From Alteromonas sp. RKMC-009 (lineage in GTDB: Bacteria > Pseudomonadota > Gammaproteobacteria > Enterobacterales > Alteromonadaceae): DNA of 64,000 nt. The notes beneath the pieces are model-generated. The model was not told the origin of the DNA. It saw only the letters and a list, made by a program, of their open reading frames with translations, and did no database searches. The stretch covers positions 1,860,001 to 1,924,000 of the forward strand of contig NZ_CP031010.1 in the NCBI RefSeq assembly GCF_003584565.2, given 5' to 3'. Positions 25,555 through 33,586 of this stretch are shown in pieces (the first letter of the stretch is position 1; each line of letters opens with the position of its first letter). The position numbers were made by a program, and so were the translations under genes.

Positions 25555-26088
25555 ATGGCCGAACAAGAATTTAAGCAACATATCGCGTTACACCTTAAAA
25601 CCCTGCGAAAAGACAGAGGACTCAGTCTGGATGCTCTGGCAAAGATGTCCGGAGTCTCTAAGGCGATGCTGGGACAAATAGAACGTCAGGAATCCAGTCC
25701 CACCATTTCAACTCTCTGGAAGATTGCCAGCGGCCTGGATGCATCGTTTTCTGCTTTTTTTGCATCCGGACCGGATGACAGAGAACACAGTGATAACTTT
25801 CCCCGTGATCCGGACATGAAAGTGAAAGCCATTTTTCCCTATTCAGCGGATACGCGGATAGAAGTCATGGAAGTATGTTTGCTGAATTTTCATGAACAAC
25901 AGTCTGATCCCCATGCGCCCGGGGTAATTGAACACGTTTATGTGACAGAAGGGGCGTTATCGTTGCATGTGGACGGGGCATGGCATGATTTAAAATGTGG
26001 TGGCAGCTTGCGTTTTCATGCCGATCAGCCGCATGTTTATAAATCCACGGCGCAAACGACCCGTTTTCAAAATATTATTTGTTATTAG
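25555..26088 (+). CDS. XRE-family regulator with C-terminal cupin sensor
   Basis: 177 residues. Residues 10-65 form a helix-turn-helix (LKTLRKDRGLSLDALAKMSG followed by VSKAMLGQIERQESSPTIST). Residues 100-177 form a cupin barrel (EHVYVTEGALSLHVDGAWHD and SLRFHADQPHVYKS). This architecture binds a small ligand in the cupin and usually controls the gene next door. Divergence from acdS with twin palindromes makes it the probable acdS regulator, in place of the Lrp-type AcdR known from Pseudomonas and rhizobia. It could act on another metabolic gene as well. Confidence 0.88.
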   Translation: MAEQEFKQHIALHLKTLRKDRGLSLDALAKMSGVSKAMLGQIERQESSPTISTLWKIASGLDASFSAFFASGPDDREHSDNFPRDPDMKVKAIFPYSADTRIEVMEVCLLNFHEQQSDPHAPGVIEHVYVTEGALSLHVDGAWHDLKCGGSLRFHADQPHVYKSTAQTTRFQNIICY

Positions 26089-26098
26089 GCAGTGATAT

Positions 26099-26139
26099 CG
26101 CCCGGCAAAGACTAAGCTGAGTAACGTCTTTGCCGGGCG
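26099..26139. other. Long symmetrical stem-loop between convergent genes
   Basis: CGCCCGGCAAAGAC and GTCTTTGCCGGGCG are perfect 14-base arms around a 13-base loop, between the convergent ends of the XRE-cupin and DUF547 genes. Neither side has a T-run. It probably marks the 3' ends of both transcripts. Confidence 0.6.
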
Positions 26140-26148
26140 GGTGCTGGA

Positions 26149-27339
26149 TCAGTTATTTTGCTCTTTATCTTCAGAAGCCTCTTCTTCATCCAGATCCGTC
26201 ACTTCAACACGACCCATGCTGACTTCATGTTTGGTACGCAGTTTCTGCAGAATTTCCAGTTGTGCTTCTGAAAAACGGAAGTTAACAGGCGTTTTCATTA
26301 TGTTGTCTTCAGCGAGGTAGTTTTGAATTGCTACCGTGTCGCCAAAGGCCTCGCCGGGTTGAGTCGCTACTACAGCATCCAGCATGGCCGCCCCGTTGGT
26401 TGCAGCAGACCGGCCATACTTTCTGCCTTCGCCAATCAGCGCTGCCAGAGTCCAGTCTTCCATTTCGAATTCGACGTCGTCGCGGTTTGCGTATTCATCA
26501 AACATGTCACCCTGCAGATAGTCCATTAAATGGCTGACCAGTTTGGCCTGATCGTTGTCAAAGAATGGCATGTTGCGCTCGTATAATGCCGACACTTCGC
26601 CGTCAAAATACGTACCACGGTTTGAATTAATAAATTCACCGGCATTGTCTTCCAGTTTCCGCCACACTGTTTTGCCGGTGTAGGCAGTACTTCTCAGGCT
26701 CGGGCCACCAATATTGCCTTGCCAGAGACCATAAATAATCAGCGGATTACCAAAGTATTTTTCTTTGAGGATCGTAAACTGAATGTCGTCCAGGCTTAAC
26801 GGAACACCGGCGACGTTGAGTAGTTTTTGCGCCATGATTGAGTCGTCATCACCGTAATCGAGCACCCGTAGTAAATTGTGCTTCGGATACACTTTCATCA
26901 TTTCATCGAGCAGGGTGAAATTGTAAAGGTTCAGCCAGTATGCCAGCTGCTCATTTTTGTTCAGCAGACGTAATGGCACTTCAGCGGGCAGCATTTCAAG
27001 GCTTGCGCGAATGTCAGAGATAAATTCAGCTATCAGATCTTTTTCACTTGCGCCTTTAAAATAGAACCTGTTGCCTTCCAGCGCCGTCAGTCTGTTGATG
27101 CGGGTTTTTAATCTGGTACCGACACCTGCATCCGGACGTGGTGCTTTTTCCCGCGTGGACCAGCCACTTACTGTTACATAAGATGAGAGCAGCGCATTCA
27201 AATCATCATAGGCCACTTCCAGAGTAGAATTGGGATCATCGCCGCGAAATGGCTCAGGAATATTTTCTTCACCGGCAACAGACAGAGGAGATGTGCCAGC
27301 GAGCAGCAAAATCAGCAAGGTGTTGATTGTTTTTTTCAT
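26149..27339 (-). CDS. DUF547-domain exported protein
   Basis: 396 residues with a signal peptide (INTLLILLLAGTSPLSVAG). The DUF547 core is visible as NKNEQLAYWLNLYNFTLLDE, LLNVAGVPLSLDDIQFTILK and later blocks with GGPSLRSTAYTGKTVW. The C-terminal 40 residues are strongly acidic (DLDEEEASEDKEQNN). DUF547 proteins are widespread and uncharacterised; a cysteine-protease-like fold has been suggested, but no catalytic triad is obvious here. Probably periplasmic. It is a single gene, convergent with the XRE-cupin gene. Confidence 0.85.
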   Translation of the reverse strand: MKKTINTLLILLLAGTSPLSVAGEENIPEPFRGDDPNSTLEVAYDDLNALLSSYVTVSGWSTREKAPRPDAGVGTRLKTRINRLTALEGNRFYFKGASEKDLIAEFISDIRASLEMLPAEVPLRLLNKNEQLAYWLNLYNFTLLDEMMKVYPKHNLLRVLDYGDDDSIMAQKLLNVAGVPLSLDDIQFTILKEKYFGNPLIIYGLWQGNIGGPSLRSTAYTGKTVWRKLEDNAGEFINSNRGTYFDGEVSALYERNMPFFDNDQAKLVSHLMDYLQGDMFDEYANRDDVEFEMEDWTLAALIGEGRKYGRSAATNGAAMLDAVVATQPGEAFGDTVAIQNYLAEDNIMKTPVNFRFSEAQLEILQKLRTKHEVSMGRVEVTDLDEEEASEDKEQNN

Positions 27340-27510
27340 AGTTACATCCTTTTTACTAATTTGGAGTGATAACTATTTACCTCTGAGGCCGGACTGTCAA
27401 TGCAGTTGTGTGATTAATAACCGGATGTGTGTCACGAAGATGTGACAAAATGTGAATGGCACCAGTCAGAGCAATTGCCAGTGACGGGCGCCGGACTCCA
27501 TGGTTAAGTT

Positions 27511-28407
27511 TCAGGCGTATATTTGTTGCAAAGCTGCTGGCAGGGCCGGATAGCGAAAATGGAAACCACTTTCCTGCAAACGCTCAGGGATCACATGCTG
27601 GCCGGTAATGACCATATCTGCAGCTTCTCCCATCAGTATTTTTAGTACGAATGCCGGGACAATGAAGAAATCCGGCCGGTGAAGCGTTTCCGCCAGAATC
27701 CGTGTGAAGACCGCATTGGTCTCCGGTTCCGGAGCAGTAAGGTTATAAGGCCCTGAGCAGCGGTGGTTTTCGAGGAGATGTTCAATGGCTGACACCATGT
27801 CATCAATGTGGATCCATGACAGGATCTGCGTGCCGCTCGCAATTTTTCCTCCCACACCCAACTTTACCGGCATTGCCATTTTGGGCAATGCTCCCCGGTC
27901 CTTATCGAGCACGACACCGGTGCGTAACAAACATACACGGGTTGCGTCAGAGGCTGCCTGCATGGCGATTTGTTCCCACCGCTGACAAACCTGGTGGGTG
28001 AATTCATCATGAACGGTATGGTTATTTTCGGAAACCGGTCTATTTCCCTGACGGCCATAGTAGCCGATGGCTGAGCCGGATATAAAGACAGACGGCGGAT
28101 GTTCACAGGCTTTCATGCGGGTAACAAGCTGCTGTGTCAGATCCCAGCGGCTATGGCAGATACGTTGTTTTTGTAACGGCGTCCAGCGTTTATCTGCAAT
28201 GGGCTCGCCGGCCAGATTAATGACGCCGTCAAACAGACAAAAATCTGCAATATCATGCAAACCTGCAATTACCTCAACATTGTCCGGCAACTGTTTGCGG
28301 GCCTGCTCCGGCGACCGGCTTAACACGGTGAATTGATATTTACCTGCTGTTTTATGAATAAACCGGCTACCAACCAGCCCGGTACCGCCTGTGACAAGTA
28401 TTTTCAC
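27511..28407 (-). CDS. TIGR01777-family NAD(P)-dependent epimerase (YfcH-like)
   Basis: 298 residues of extended short-chain dehydrogenase fold. The Rossmann motif is MKILVTGGTGLVGSRFIHK. Family hallmarks follow: DGVINLAGEPIADKRWTPLQ, RICHSRWDLTQQLV, SGSAIGYYGRQG (replacing the usual YxxxK region) and LSWIHIDDMVSAIEHLLENH. Members are linked to sugar-nucleotide-like or cell-division roles but have no proven reaction. folX lies 10 bp upstream on the same strand, so the two are probably co-transcribed. Confidence 0.88.
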   Translation of the reverse strand: MKILVTGGTGLVGSRFIHKTAGKYQFTVLSRSPEQARKQLPDNVEVIAGLHDIADFCLFDGVINLAGEPIADKRWTPLQKQRICHSRWDLTQQLVTRMKACEHPPSVFISGSAIGYYGRQGNRPVSENNHTVHDEFTHQVCQRWEQIAMQAASDATRVCLLRTGVVLDKDRGALPKMAMPVKLGVGGKIASGTQILSWIHIDDMVSAIEHLLENHRCSGPYNLTAPEPETNAVFTRILAETLHRPDFFIVPAFVLKILMGEAADMVITGQHVIPERLQESGFHFRYPALPAALQQIYA

Positions 28408-28417
28408 TAATACCTCT

Positions 28418-28783
28418 TTAAGGTTTGGTGCACGACAACGTCAGGGACACTGAATCGGCGAAGCGCAGCGCGTGAGGCTTATCCACTTCCACTTCTGCAA
28501 ACGTTACCCACGGGTGCTCTGCTGCAACGGCAAGCACATCTGAAGTAAGTTTCTCAAGCAGAGAGAAACGGTTGTCTTCCACCAGTTTTATAATCGCTTT
28601 CGTCACCGTTTTATAATTCAGAGCATCATCCATGTTGTCAGTATTGGTGGCGTTTATTGCATCGTAATGAATCTTCGCGTTGACCACGACATCCTGTTTA
28701 TTTTTTATCTCGTCGTCGTTAATACCAATATAGGTGCGCAGGCGCAGGTTCTTGATCCGGATGGTTGCCTGATTCAGCGTCAT
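28418..28783 (-). CDS. folX: Dihydroneopterin triphosphate 2'-epimerase
   Basis: 121 residues of the tunnelling FolB/FolX fold. [40 protein letters not shown] and [20 protein letters not shown] match FolX closely, including the FolX-specific N-terminus '[10 protein letters not shown]' rather than that of FolB. The enzyme epimerises dihydroneopterin triphosphate to the monapterin form, used for tetrahydromonapterin in gammaproteobacteria. Located just upstream of the TIGR01777 epimerase gene. An almost identical arrangement of folX with an SDR gene (folX-yfcH) exists in E. coli. Confidence 0.95.
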   Translation of the reverse strand: MTLNQATIRIKNLRLRTYIGINDDEIKNKQDVVVNAKIHYDAINATNTDNMDDALNYKTVTKAIIKLVEDNRFSLLEKLTSDVLAVAAEHPWVTFAEVEVDKPHALRFADSVSLTLSCTKP

Positions 28784-28865
28784 GATCTCTCTCGTTATTC
28801 TGGTTATATCTATCAGCAGTATAATTTGTTAATTTGATAACAGGAATTATCTTTAAAAGACCACT

Positions 28866-29906
28866 ATGGAACTCAAATCACCCACAGCCAAAGCGATGAT
28901 AGTACTCGCTTGTCTGGTCGTTGTACTGGCCGGTATTAAGGCCGCCAGCGCCATCATGGTACCTTTCTTCCTGTCGGTATTTATCGCCATTGCCTGCAGC
29001 CCGCTTATAAATTGGGCCAGTGCTCACCGCATTCCGCGCTGGGCATCCATTACTTTAGTAATACTGATTATTCTGGTTTTCGGATTCCTGCTGGCAGGGC
29101 TGGTTGGCCAATCATTAACAGATTTTAAGGAAAACCTGCCCGGTTACCGTAAACAGCTGGACAGTGAGTTTGCCTGGATCATTGACCGGCTGGCTTCAAT
29201 GAACATTCATATTAACCGTGAGCTGTTCACTCAGCACTTTGATCCCGGTACGGCGATGTCTGTGGCAACGAATTTTCTCAGCGGTATGGGAGGCGCATTG
29301 TCTAATATGTTCCTTATCCTGCTGACGGTTATTTTTATGCTTTTCGAAGCTGACAGTATGCCTTCACGTTTACATACGGCGCTTGCCGATCCGGAAATGA
29401 AGATGAAACATGTGGACCGGTTTATTAAATCGGTGAACAGCTATCTGGCGATTAAAACCGTGGTAAGTCTGGCAACCGGGCTGATCATTGGGATCTGGTT
29501 GTATATTCTGGATATCGACCACTTTCTGCTCTGGGGTGTGCTTGCGTTTCTGCTCAATTATATCCCGAATATCGGCTCAATTATCGCTGCCATTCCGGCG
29601 GTGCTGATTGCACTGGTGCAATACGGGGCCGGCACTGCAGGACTGGTTGCACTGGCATTCGTGGCGGTAAATACCGTGATGGGAAATATCGTGGAGCCCA
29701 GATTGATGGGGCGGGGGATGGGACTGTCTACGCTGGTGGTGTTCCTGTCTCTGGTATTCTGGGGATGGCTGCTGGGCAGTGTCGGAATGTTGTTATCCGT
29801 TCCGCTGACCATGGTTGTGAAAATTGCGCTGGAATCCCGTGAGGAGAGCCAGTGGCTGGCATTACTGCTGTCCAGCAACGCAGAGCGGGATGCCAGACAG
29901 CTTTAA
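28866..29906 (+). CDS. AI-2E/PerM-family transporter
   Basis: 346 residues with about eight membrane helices. It starts with three hydrophobic segments (AMIVLACLVVVLAGIKAASA, IMVPFFLSVFIAIACSPLI, WASITLVILIILVFGFLLAG). A cytoplasmic helical region follows, and then the conserved C-terminal block HFLLWGVLAFLLNYIPNIGS with IIAAIPAVLIALVQYG and the NTVMGNIVEPRLMGRGMGLS motif that defines the family. Members export autoinducer-2 or exchange sodium and protons; which applies here is unknown. It is convergent with the molybdoenzyme gene, 18 bp away. Confidence 0.9.
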   Translation: MELKSPTAKAMIVLACLVVVLAGIKAASAIMVPFFLSVFIAIACSPLINWASAHRIPRWASITLVILIILVFGFLLAGLVGQSLTDFKENLPGYRKQLDSEFAWIIDRLASMNIHINRELFTQHFDPGTAMSVATNFLSGMGGALSNMFLILLTVIFMLFEADSMPSRLHTALADPEMKMKHVDRFIKSVNSYLAIKTVVSLATGLIIGIWLYILDIDHFLLWGVLAFLLNYIPNIGSIIAAIPAVLIALVQYGAGTAGLVALAFVAVNTVMGNIVEPRLMGRGMGLSTLVVFLSLVFWGWLLGSVGMLLSVPLTMVVKIALESREESQWLALLLSSNAERDARQL

Positions 29907-29924
29907 TCAGTGAAATTACCTTTA

Positions 29925-32195
29925 TCAGGCGATTACATTGACCGGTGTAATGATGACCGGTACCGCTTTCGAGGTCGGGGTGGCACTTTGCTGCCCCACA
30001 CTGTTGAAGGGCACCAGCGGGTTCGCTTCCGGATAGTAGGCCGCAACGTTCCCCTGAGGAATATCGTAGCTGACCGCTTTAAAGCGTGAGATTTTTCGGG
30101 TGACATCGTCATCCCACACGGTCTCAACATCTATCAGACTGCCTTCACGTATATTCAGTCTGGCTAAATCCTGCGGGTTAATGAACACTATATTACGTTC
30201 ACCGAAAATGCCTCTGTAACGGTCGTTCATGCCGTAAATCGTGGTGTTGTACTGGTCATGACTGCGCAATGTCTGCATAGTGAAAACCGGCGTATCACTG
30301 GCTGCGATTTTTGCCACCACGCCTTCGCTGAATAAATTCTCCGGTAAGGCATTGTGGTTGAACAGGGCTTTACCCTCTTTATTCCGCCATTCCCGGTTTG
30401 CTGCAGCGTTGTACAAATGAAAGCCGCCTGGTTCGGCTATCTTATCATTCATATTCTCAAACCCGGGGATTATCTTCGCGATAAGGTCGCGGATCAGGCT
30501 GTAATCGTCTTTCAGCGACAGCCAGTCTGCCGGCGTATTCTCACCCAGAGTTGCAGCGGCGATACGGCAAATGATCTCTGTTTCCGATTTAAGGTTGTTA
30601 CTTTGCGGTGGTGTGCTGCCGCTGGAACCGTGCACCATACTGAATGTGTCTTCTACGGTAATCACCTGATTGCCCGTGGCCTGCATGTCGATTTCTGTTC
30701 TGCCTAAACAGGGCAGCAGCAGGGCGTCCTGTTTAGCGGTTACGTGAGTGCGGTTGAGTTTAGTTGCGATGTTTACCAGCAGTTCAGCGTTGCCGGCTGC
30801 AGTGGCGGTAAATGGCGTATCTGCTGCGGCAGCCACCAGGTTTCCGCCAAGACAAATAAGTACTTTGCTGCGCTTTTCATGCAGAGCGCTGAGCATATCA
30901 AACACACGGTGTCCGGGTTTTTCCGGCGGATTGAAGCCAAAAGTCTCTTTCATGCGCTGATTAAAATCGGGTTTTGGTGCTTCAAGGATCCCCATCGTGC
31001 GGTTGCCCTGCACATTGCTGTGACCACGCACCGGACTCAGTCCTGCACCGGGTAACCCGAGGGCACCGGTGAGCAGATGCAGAGAAACAATTTCTTTGAT
31101 GGTATCTACTGAGTAAAGATGCTGGGTGATACCCATCGCCCAGGTAGAAATGGTTTTGCGTGAAGCAGAAAACAGTGCTGCCAGTTCTTCGATTGTACTT
31201 TGCGACAGGCCACTTTGTTTTTCTATGCTCTGCCAGCTTGTTGCTTCAACAGCAGATGCATACGCATCGAAACCTGAAGTGTGGGAAGTCATAAACTCAT
31301 GGTCGAGCCTGTCTTTGTGGTGGTTCAGAATGGCCTTCGCCATACCTCTGGCAACAGCATAATCGCCCCCCAGTTTCGGTGAAACGTACTTGCTACTGAT
31401 TTGCACAGTTTCAAGACCGAGTAACTCTGCAGGCTTTTGCGGGCTGGCAAATTTTTGTAAGCCGACTTCTTTTAAGTTATTCACCGAAACAATGGTCGCC
31501 CCCCGTTTCGACGCCGCACGCAGGGCGTTAAGCATGCGCGGATGATTGGTACCGGGGTTTTGTCCGAACACAAACAAGGTGTCAGCTTTTTCAAAATCTT
31601 TCAGGACCACCGTGCCTTTGCCTACACCTACCGACTGGTTCAGCGCAATGCCGCTGGCTTCGTGGCACATATTGGAACAATCGGGGAAATTATTCGTGCC
31701 GAATGCACGTCCGAATAATTGATAGACAAAAGAGGCTTCATTACTGGCACGGCCGGACGTATAAAGTTCCAGTTCATCAGGGCTGCTTAACCCGTTGAGT
31801 TTAGCGGCAATGATATCAAAAGCATCATCCCAGCTTACCGGTTCATAATGGTCTGTTGCTGCATTGTAACGTAGAGGTTCTGCCAGCCGACCCCGACTTT
31901 CCAGCCAGTGATCGGACTGCTTATTAAGATACGTCACACTATGCTGTCTGAAAAACTCAGCACCAATGGTCATCTCTGTCGATTCCCATGCCACTGCTTT
32001 TGCACCGTTTTCGCAAAATCTGAACGTACCGTCTTTTTCGTCCCCCCAGGCGCATCCCGGGCAGTCAAATCCCTTATGCTTGTTCACCTTATAAAGGTTC
32101 AGCATGTTTTGACGAACCTGCTTACTTTTAATCAGTTCGTTCACAGTGGATTTAATTGACGGTAAACCGCCTGCCTTAGTGGATTTAACTGCCAT
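29925..32195 (-). CDS. YdeP-like molybdopterin oxidoreductase (formate-dehydrogenase-alpha-like)
   Basis: 756 residues. FDCPGCAWGDEKDGTFRFCE is the modified Fe-S segment of the TIGR01701/YdeP family. The active-site region CSNMCHEASGIALNQSVGVG has cysteine where FdhF has selenocysteine. Molybdopterin-binding blocks include TLFVFGQNPGTNHPRMLNAL, SPVRGHSNVQGNRTMGI and the C-terminal QTLRSHDQYNTTIYGMNDRY. There is no twin-arginine signal, so it is cytoplasmic. Relatives are linked to acid resistance or formate oxidation, but the reaction is not proven. The start overlaps the end of fdhD by 11 bp, which supports a need for FdhD-delivered sulfur on the molybdenum. Confidence 0.9.
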   Translation of the reverse strand: MAVKSTKAGGLPSIKSTVNELIKSKQVRQNMLNLYKVNKHKGFDCPGCAWGDEKDGTFRFCENGAKAVAWESTEMTIGAEFFRQHSVTYLNKQSDHWLESRGRLAEPLRYNAATDHYEPVSWDDAFDIIAAKLNGLSSPDELELYTSGRASNEASFVYQLFGRAFGTNNFPDCSNMCHEASGIALNQSVGVGKGTVVLKDFEKADTLFVFGQNPGTNHPRMLNALRAASKRGATIVSVNNLKEVGLQKFASPQKPAELLGLETVQISSKYVSPKLGGDYAVARGMAKAILNHHKDRLDHEFMTSHTSGFDAYASAVEATSWQSIEKQSGLSQSTIEELAALFSASRKTISTWAMGITQHLYSVDTIKEIVSLHLLTGALGLPGAGLSPVRGHSNVQGNRTMGILEAPKPDFNQRMKETFGFNPPEKPGHRVFDMLSALHEKRSKVLICLGGNLVAAAADTPFTATAAGNAELLVNIATKLNRTHVTAKQDALLLPCLGRTEIDMQATGNQVITVEDTFSMVHGSSGSTPPQSNNLKSETEIICRIAAATLGENTPADWLSLKDDYSLIRDLIAKIIPGFENMNDKIAEPGGFHLYNAAANREWRNKEGKALFNHNALPENLFSEGVVAKIAASDTPVFTMQTLRSHDQYNTTIYGMNDRYRGIFGERNIVFINPQDLARLNIREGSLIDVETVWDDDVTRKISRFKAVSYDIPQGNVAAYYPEANPLVPFNSVGQQSATPTSKAVPVIITPVNVIA

Positions 32196-32964
32196 GTTGA
32201 ACCTCGCGGGAGAAAAATACAGGCTGGTTGTTTCGTGGCAGAAACACCAGATTCAATTTGTGTTGCCGGGCGAAAGACACTGCCAGCGACGTGGGAGAAG
32301 AAAAACTTATCAGTGTGGTAAAGCCTGCAATCACTGCCTTCTGGACCAGTTCCACACCACAGCGGCTGGTCACAACAAGATAACCTTCTTCATGGTTTTT
32401 TATGCGTTTTCGCACAGCACCGATCACTTTATCTAATGCGTTGTGACGGCCAATATCTTCCCGTCCGAGTGCGATGTCATTACCTGAACCGTAAAGGGCG
32501 GCGTGCAGGGCGCCGGTCTTACGGGCTTTTTCCTGCAGCTTGTCCATGGCATCTCTGAGTGAACCGAAGTCACAGGCTGGTACAGGGGACCAGCTTGCTG
32601 CAGCTTCAAGTTGCGGAAATGCCTGTTCAAGTGCGGTGTGATTACAAATTCCGCAGCCTGCATTGACCCGTGTAAAACGCCGTGATTTTAGCAGGTGCTC
32701 CCGGCGGCCGGTAAGGCTGACATTGGCTTCGATGCCGGCTTCGTTGCGCTCGATATGAATATCTTTAATTTCAACCGGCGCAGTAATGATTTGTTCAGTC
32801 AGAAAGTAGCCGGTAATGAAGTCTTCGATATCGTCAGGGGAGATCATCATCACTACCAGACTGATGTCATTGACGGAAATCGCCAGCGGCACTTCTTCAA
32901 CCAGCAGTGATTCATCGTCAGGCAGTCGATGGTTGTCAGCAGAAAGTAAATCCGGTTTCGTCAT
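32185..32964 (-). CDS. fdhD: Sulfur carrier FdhD, formate dehydrogenase accessory protein
   Basis: FdhD passes sulfur from IscS to the molybdenum cofactor of formate-dehydrogenase-like enzymes. The signature cysteines are in NAGCGICNHTAL (family C-G-x-C). VEEVPLAISVND, ISPDDIEDFITGYFLTEQII, GREDIGRHNALDKVIGAVRK and VTSRCGVELVQKAVIAGFTT are family blocks. I chose the ATG at 32964 (MTKPDLLSADNH), giving 259 residues, because earlier in-frame starts (ATG 33003, TTG 33105) add residues absent from FdhD and lack ribosome-binding sites. It is overlapped by the molybdoenzyme gene downstream, so both form an operon. Confidence 0.9.
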   Translation of the reverse strand: MTKPDLLSADNHRLPDDESLLVEEVPLAISVNDISLVVMMISPDDIEDFITGYFLTEQIITAPVEIKDIHIERNEAGIEANVSLTGRREHLLKSRRFTRVNAGCGICNHTALEQAFPQLEAAASWSPVPACDFGSLRDAMDKLQEKARKTGALHAALYGSGNDIALGREDIGRHNALDKVIGAVRKRIKNHEEGYLVVTSRCGVELVQKAVIAGFTTLISFSSPTSLAVSFARQHKLNLVFLPRNNQPVFFSREVQHGS

Positions 32965-33134
32965 TAACGCATACAAAATGTTTAATCGGCTAAGATGAGC
33001 CATACTAGATGAAAATGCAGGACGGGCACAGTCGTATACCCAATTCGTCACCCTGTATGCATAGATAGCAAGTGTTCTGCAACGGCTCAAGTCGGTTGCG
33101 GTCAAAACAGGGAAACTAACGTCAGGAGAAATTC

Positions 33135-33464
33135 GTGAAGCAAAAAGCGCTAATTCATGGCATAGCGATGTCAGCCAGTATTCTTATTCTTACCGCATGT
33201 GACAATGGCGGGAAAGAGGAAACCATCGCCGGACACCCTTACCAATATGACTGTGGCGATGCCGGTGCGGTGATTTTTCAGGTTGACGGCAACGATACTG
33301 CCATTCTGCAGATTGGAGTAAATGCCATGGTACTGACGCCCGGGATCAGTGCTTCGGGTGCGAAATATACGGGTAACAGTGTGGTGTTCTGGAGCAAAGG
33401 TAAAGAAGCGACGCTCACCCTCAGTGATGAGGAATATCATTGTGCTCTGGTTGAAGGGGAGTGA
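33135..33464 (+). CDS. Small lipoprotein, MliC-like lysozyme inhibitor
   Basis: 109 residues starting at a GTG, supported by AGGAG seven bases upstream. A lipoprotein signal (ASILILTAC, lipidated Cys at about residue 22) is followed by an eight-strand-barrel-like domain with YQYDCGDAGAVIFQVDGNDT, GAKYTGNSVVFWSKGKEATL and a final C. The pattern 'Y-x-C ... F/Y-W-S-K-G-x-E-A-x-L ... C' is that of MliC/PliC proteins, which inhibit host C-type lysozyme at the outer membrane. It is divergent from fdhD. Confidence 0.8.
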   Translation: MKQKALIHGIAMSASILILTACDNGGKEETIAGHPYQYDCGDAGAVIFQVDGNDTAILQIGVNAMVLTPGISASGAKYTGNSVVFWSKGKEATLTLSDEEYHCALVEGE

Positions 33465-33534
33465 ATTCCAATTTGCAAAATTAAAGTCATCGAATCTGAT
33501 GGCTTTTGAAATGATACGGAGTTAAACCGTTGAT

Positions 33535-33562
33535 ATAAAAAGCCCCGACAACGTCAGGGCTT
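33535..33562 (-). terminator. Intrinsic terminator of acnB
   Basis: On the minus strand, stem AAGCCCTGAC / GTCGGGGCTT (one G-U pair) with a three-base loop, followed by a T-run. It lies 24 bp after the acnB stop codon. Confidence 0.85.
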
Positions 33563-33586
33563 CTTAACAGGCTTAAGAACCGTTAA

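Noticed and set aside
33003..33105. Earlier starts for fdhD
   Set aside because: The added residues are not found in FdhD proteins and the TTG and ATG codons lack ribosome-binding sites.
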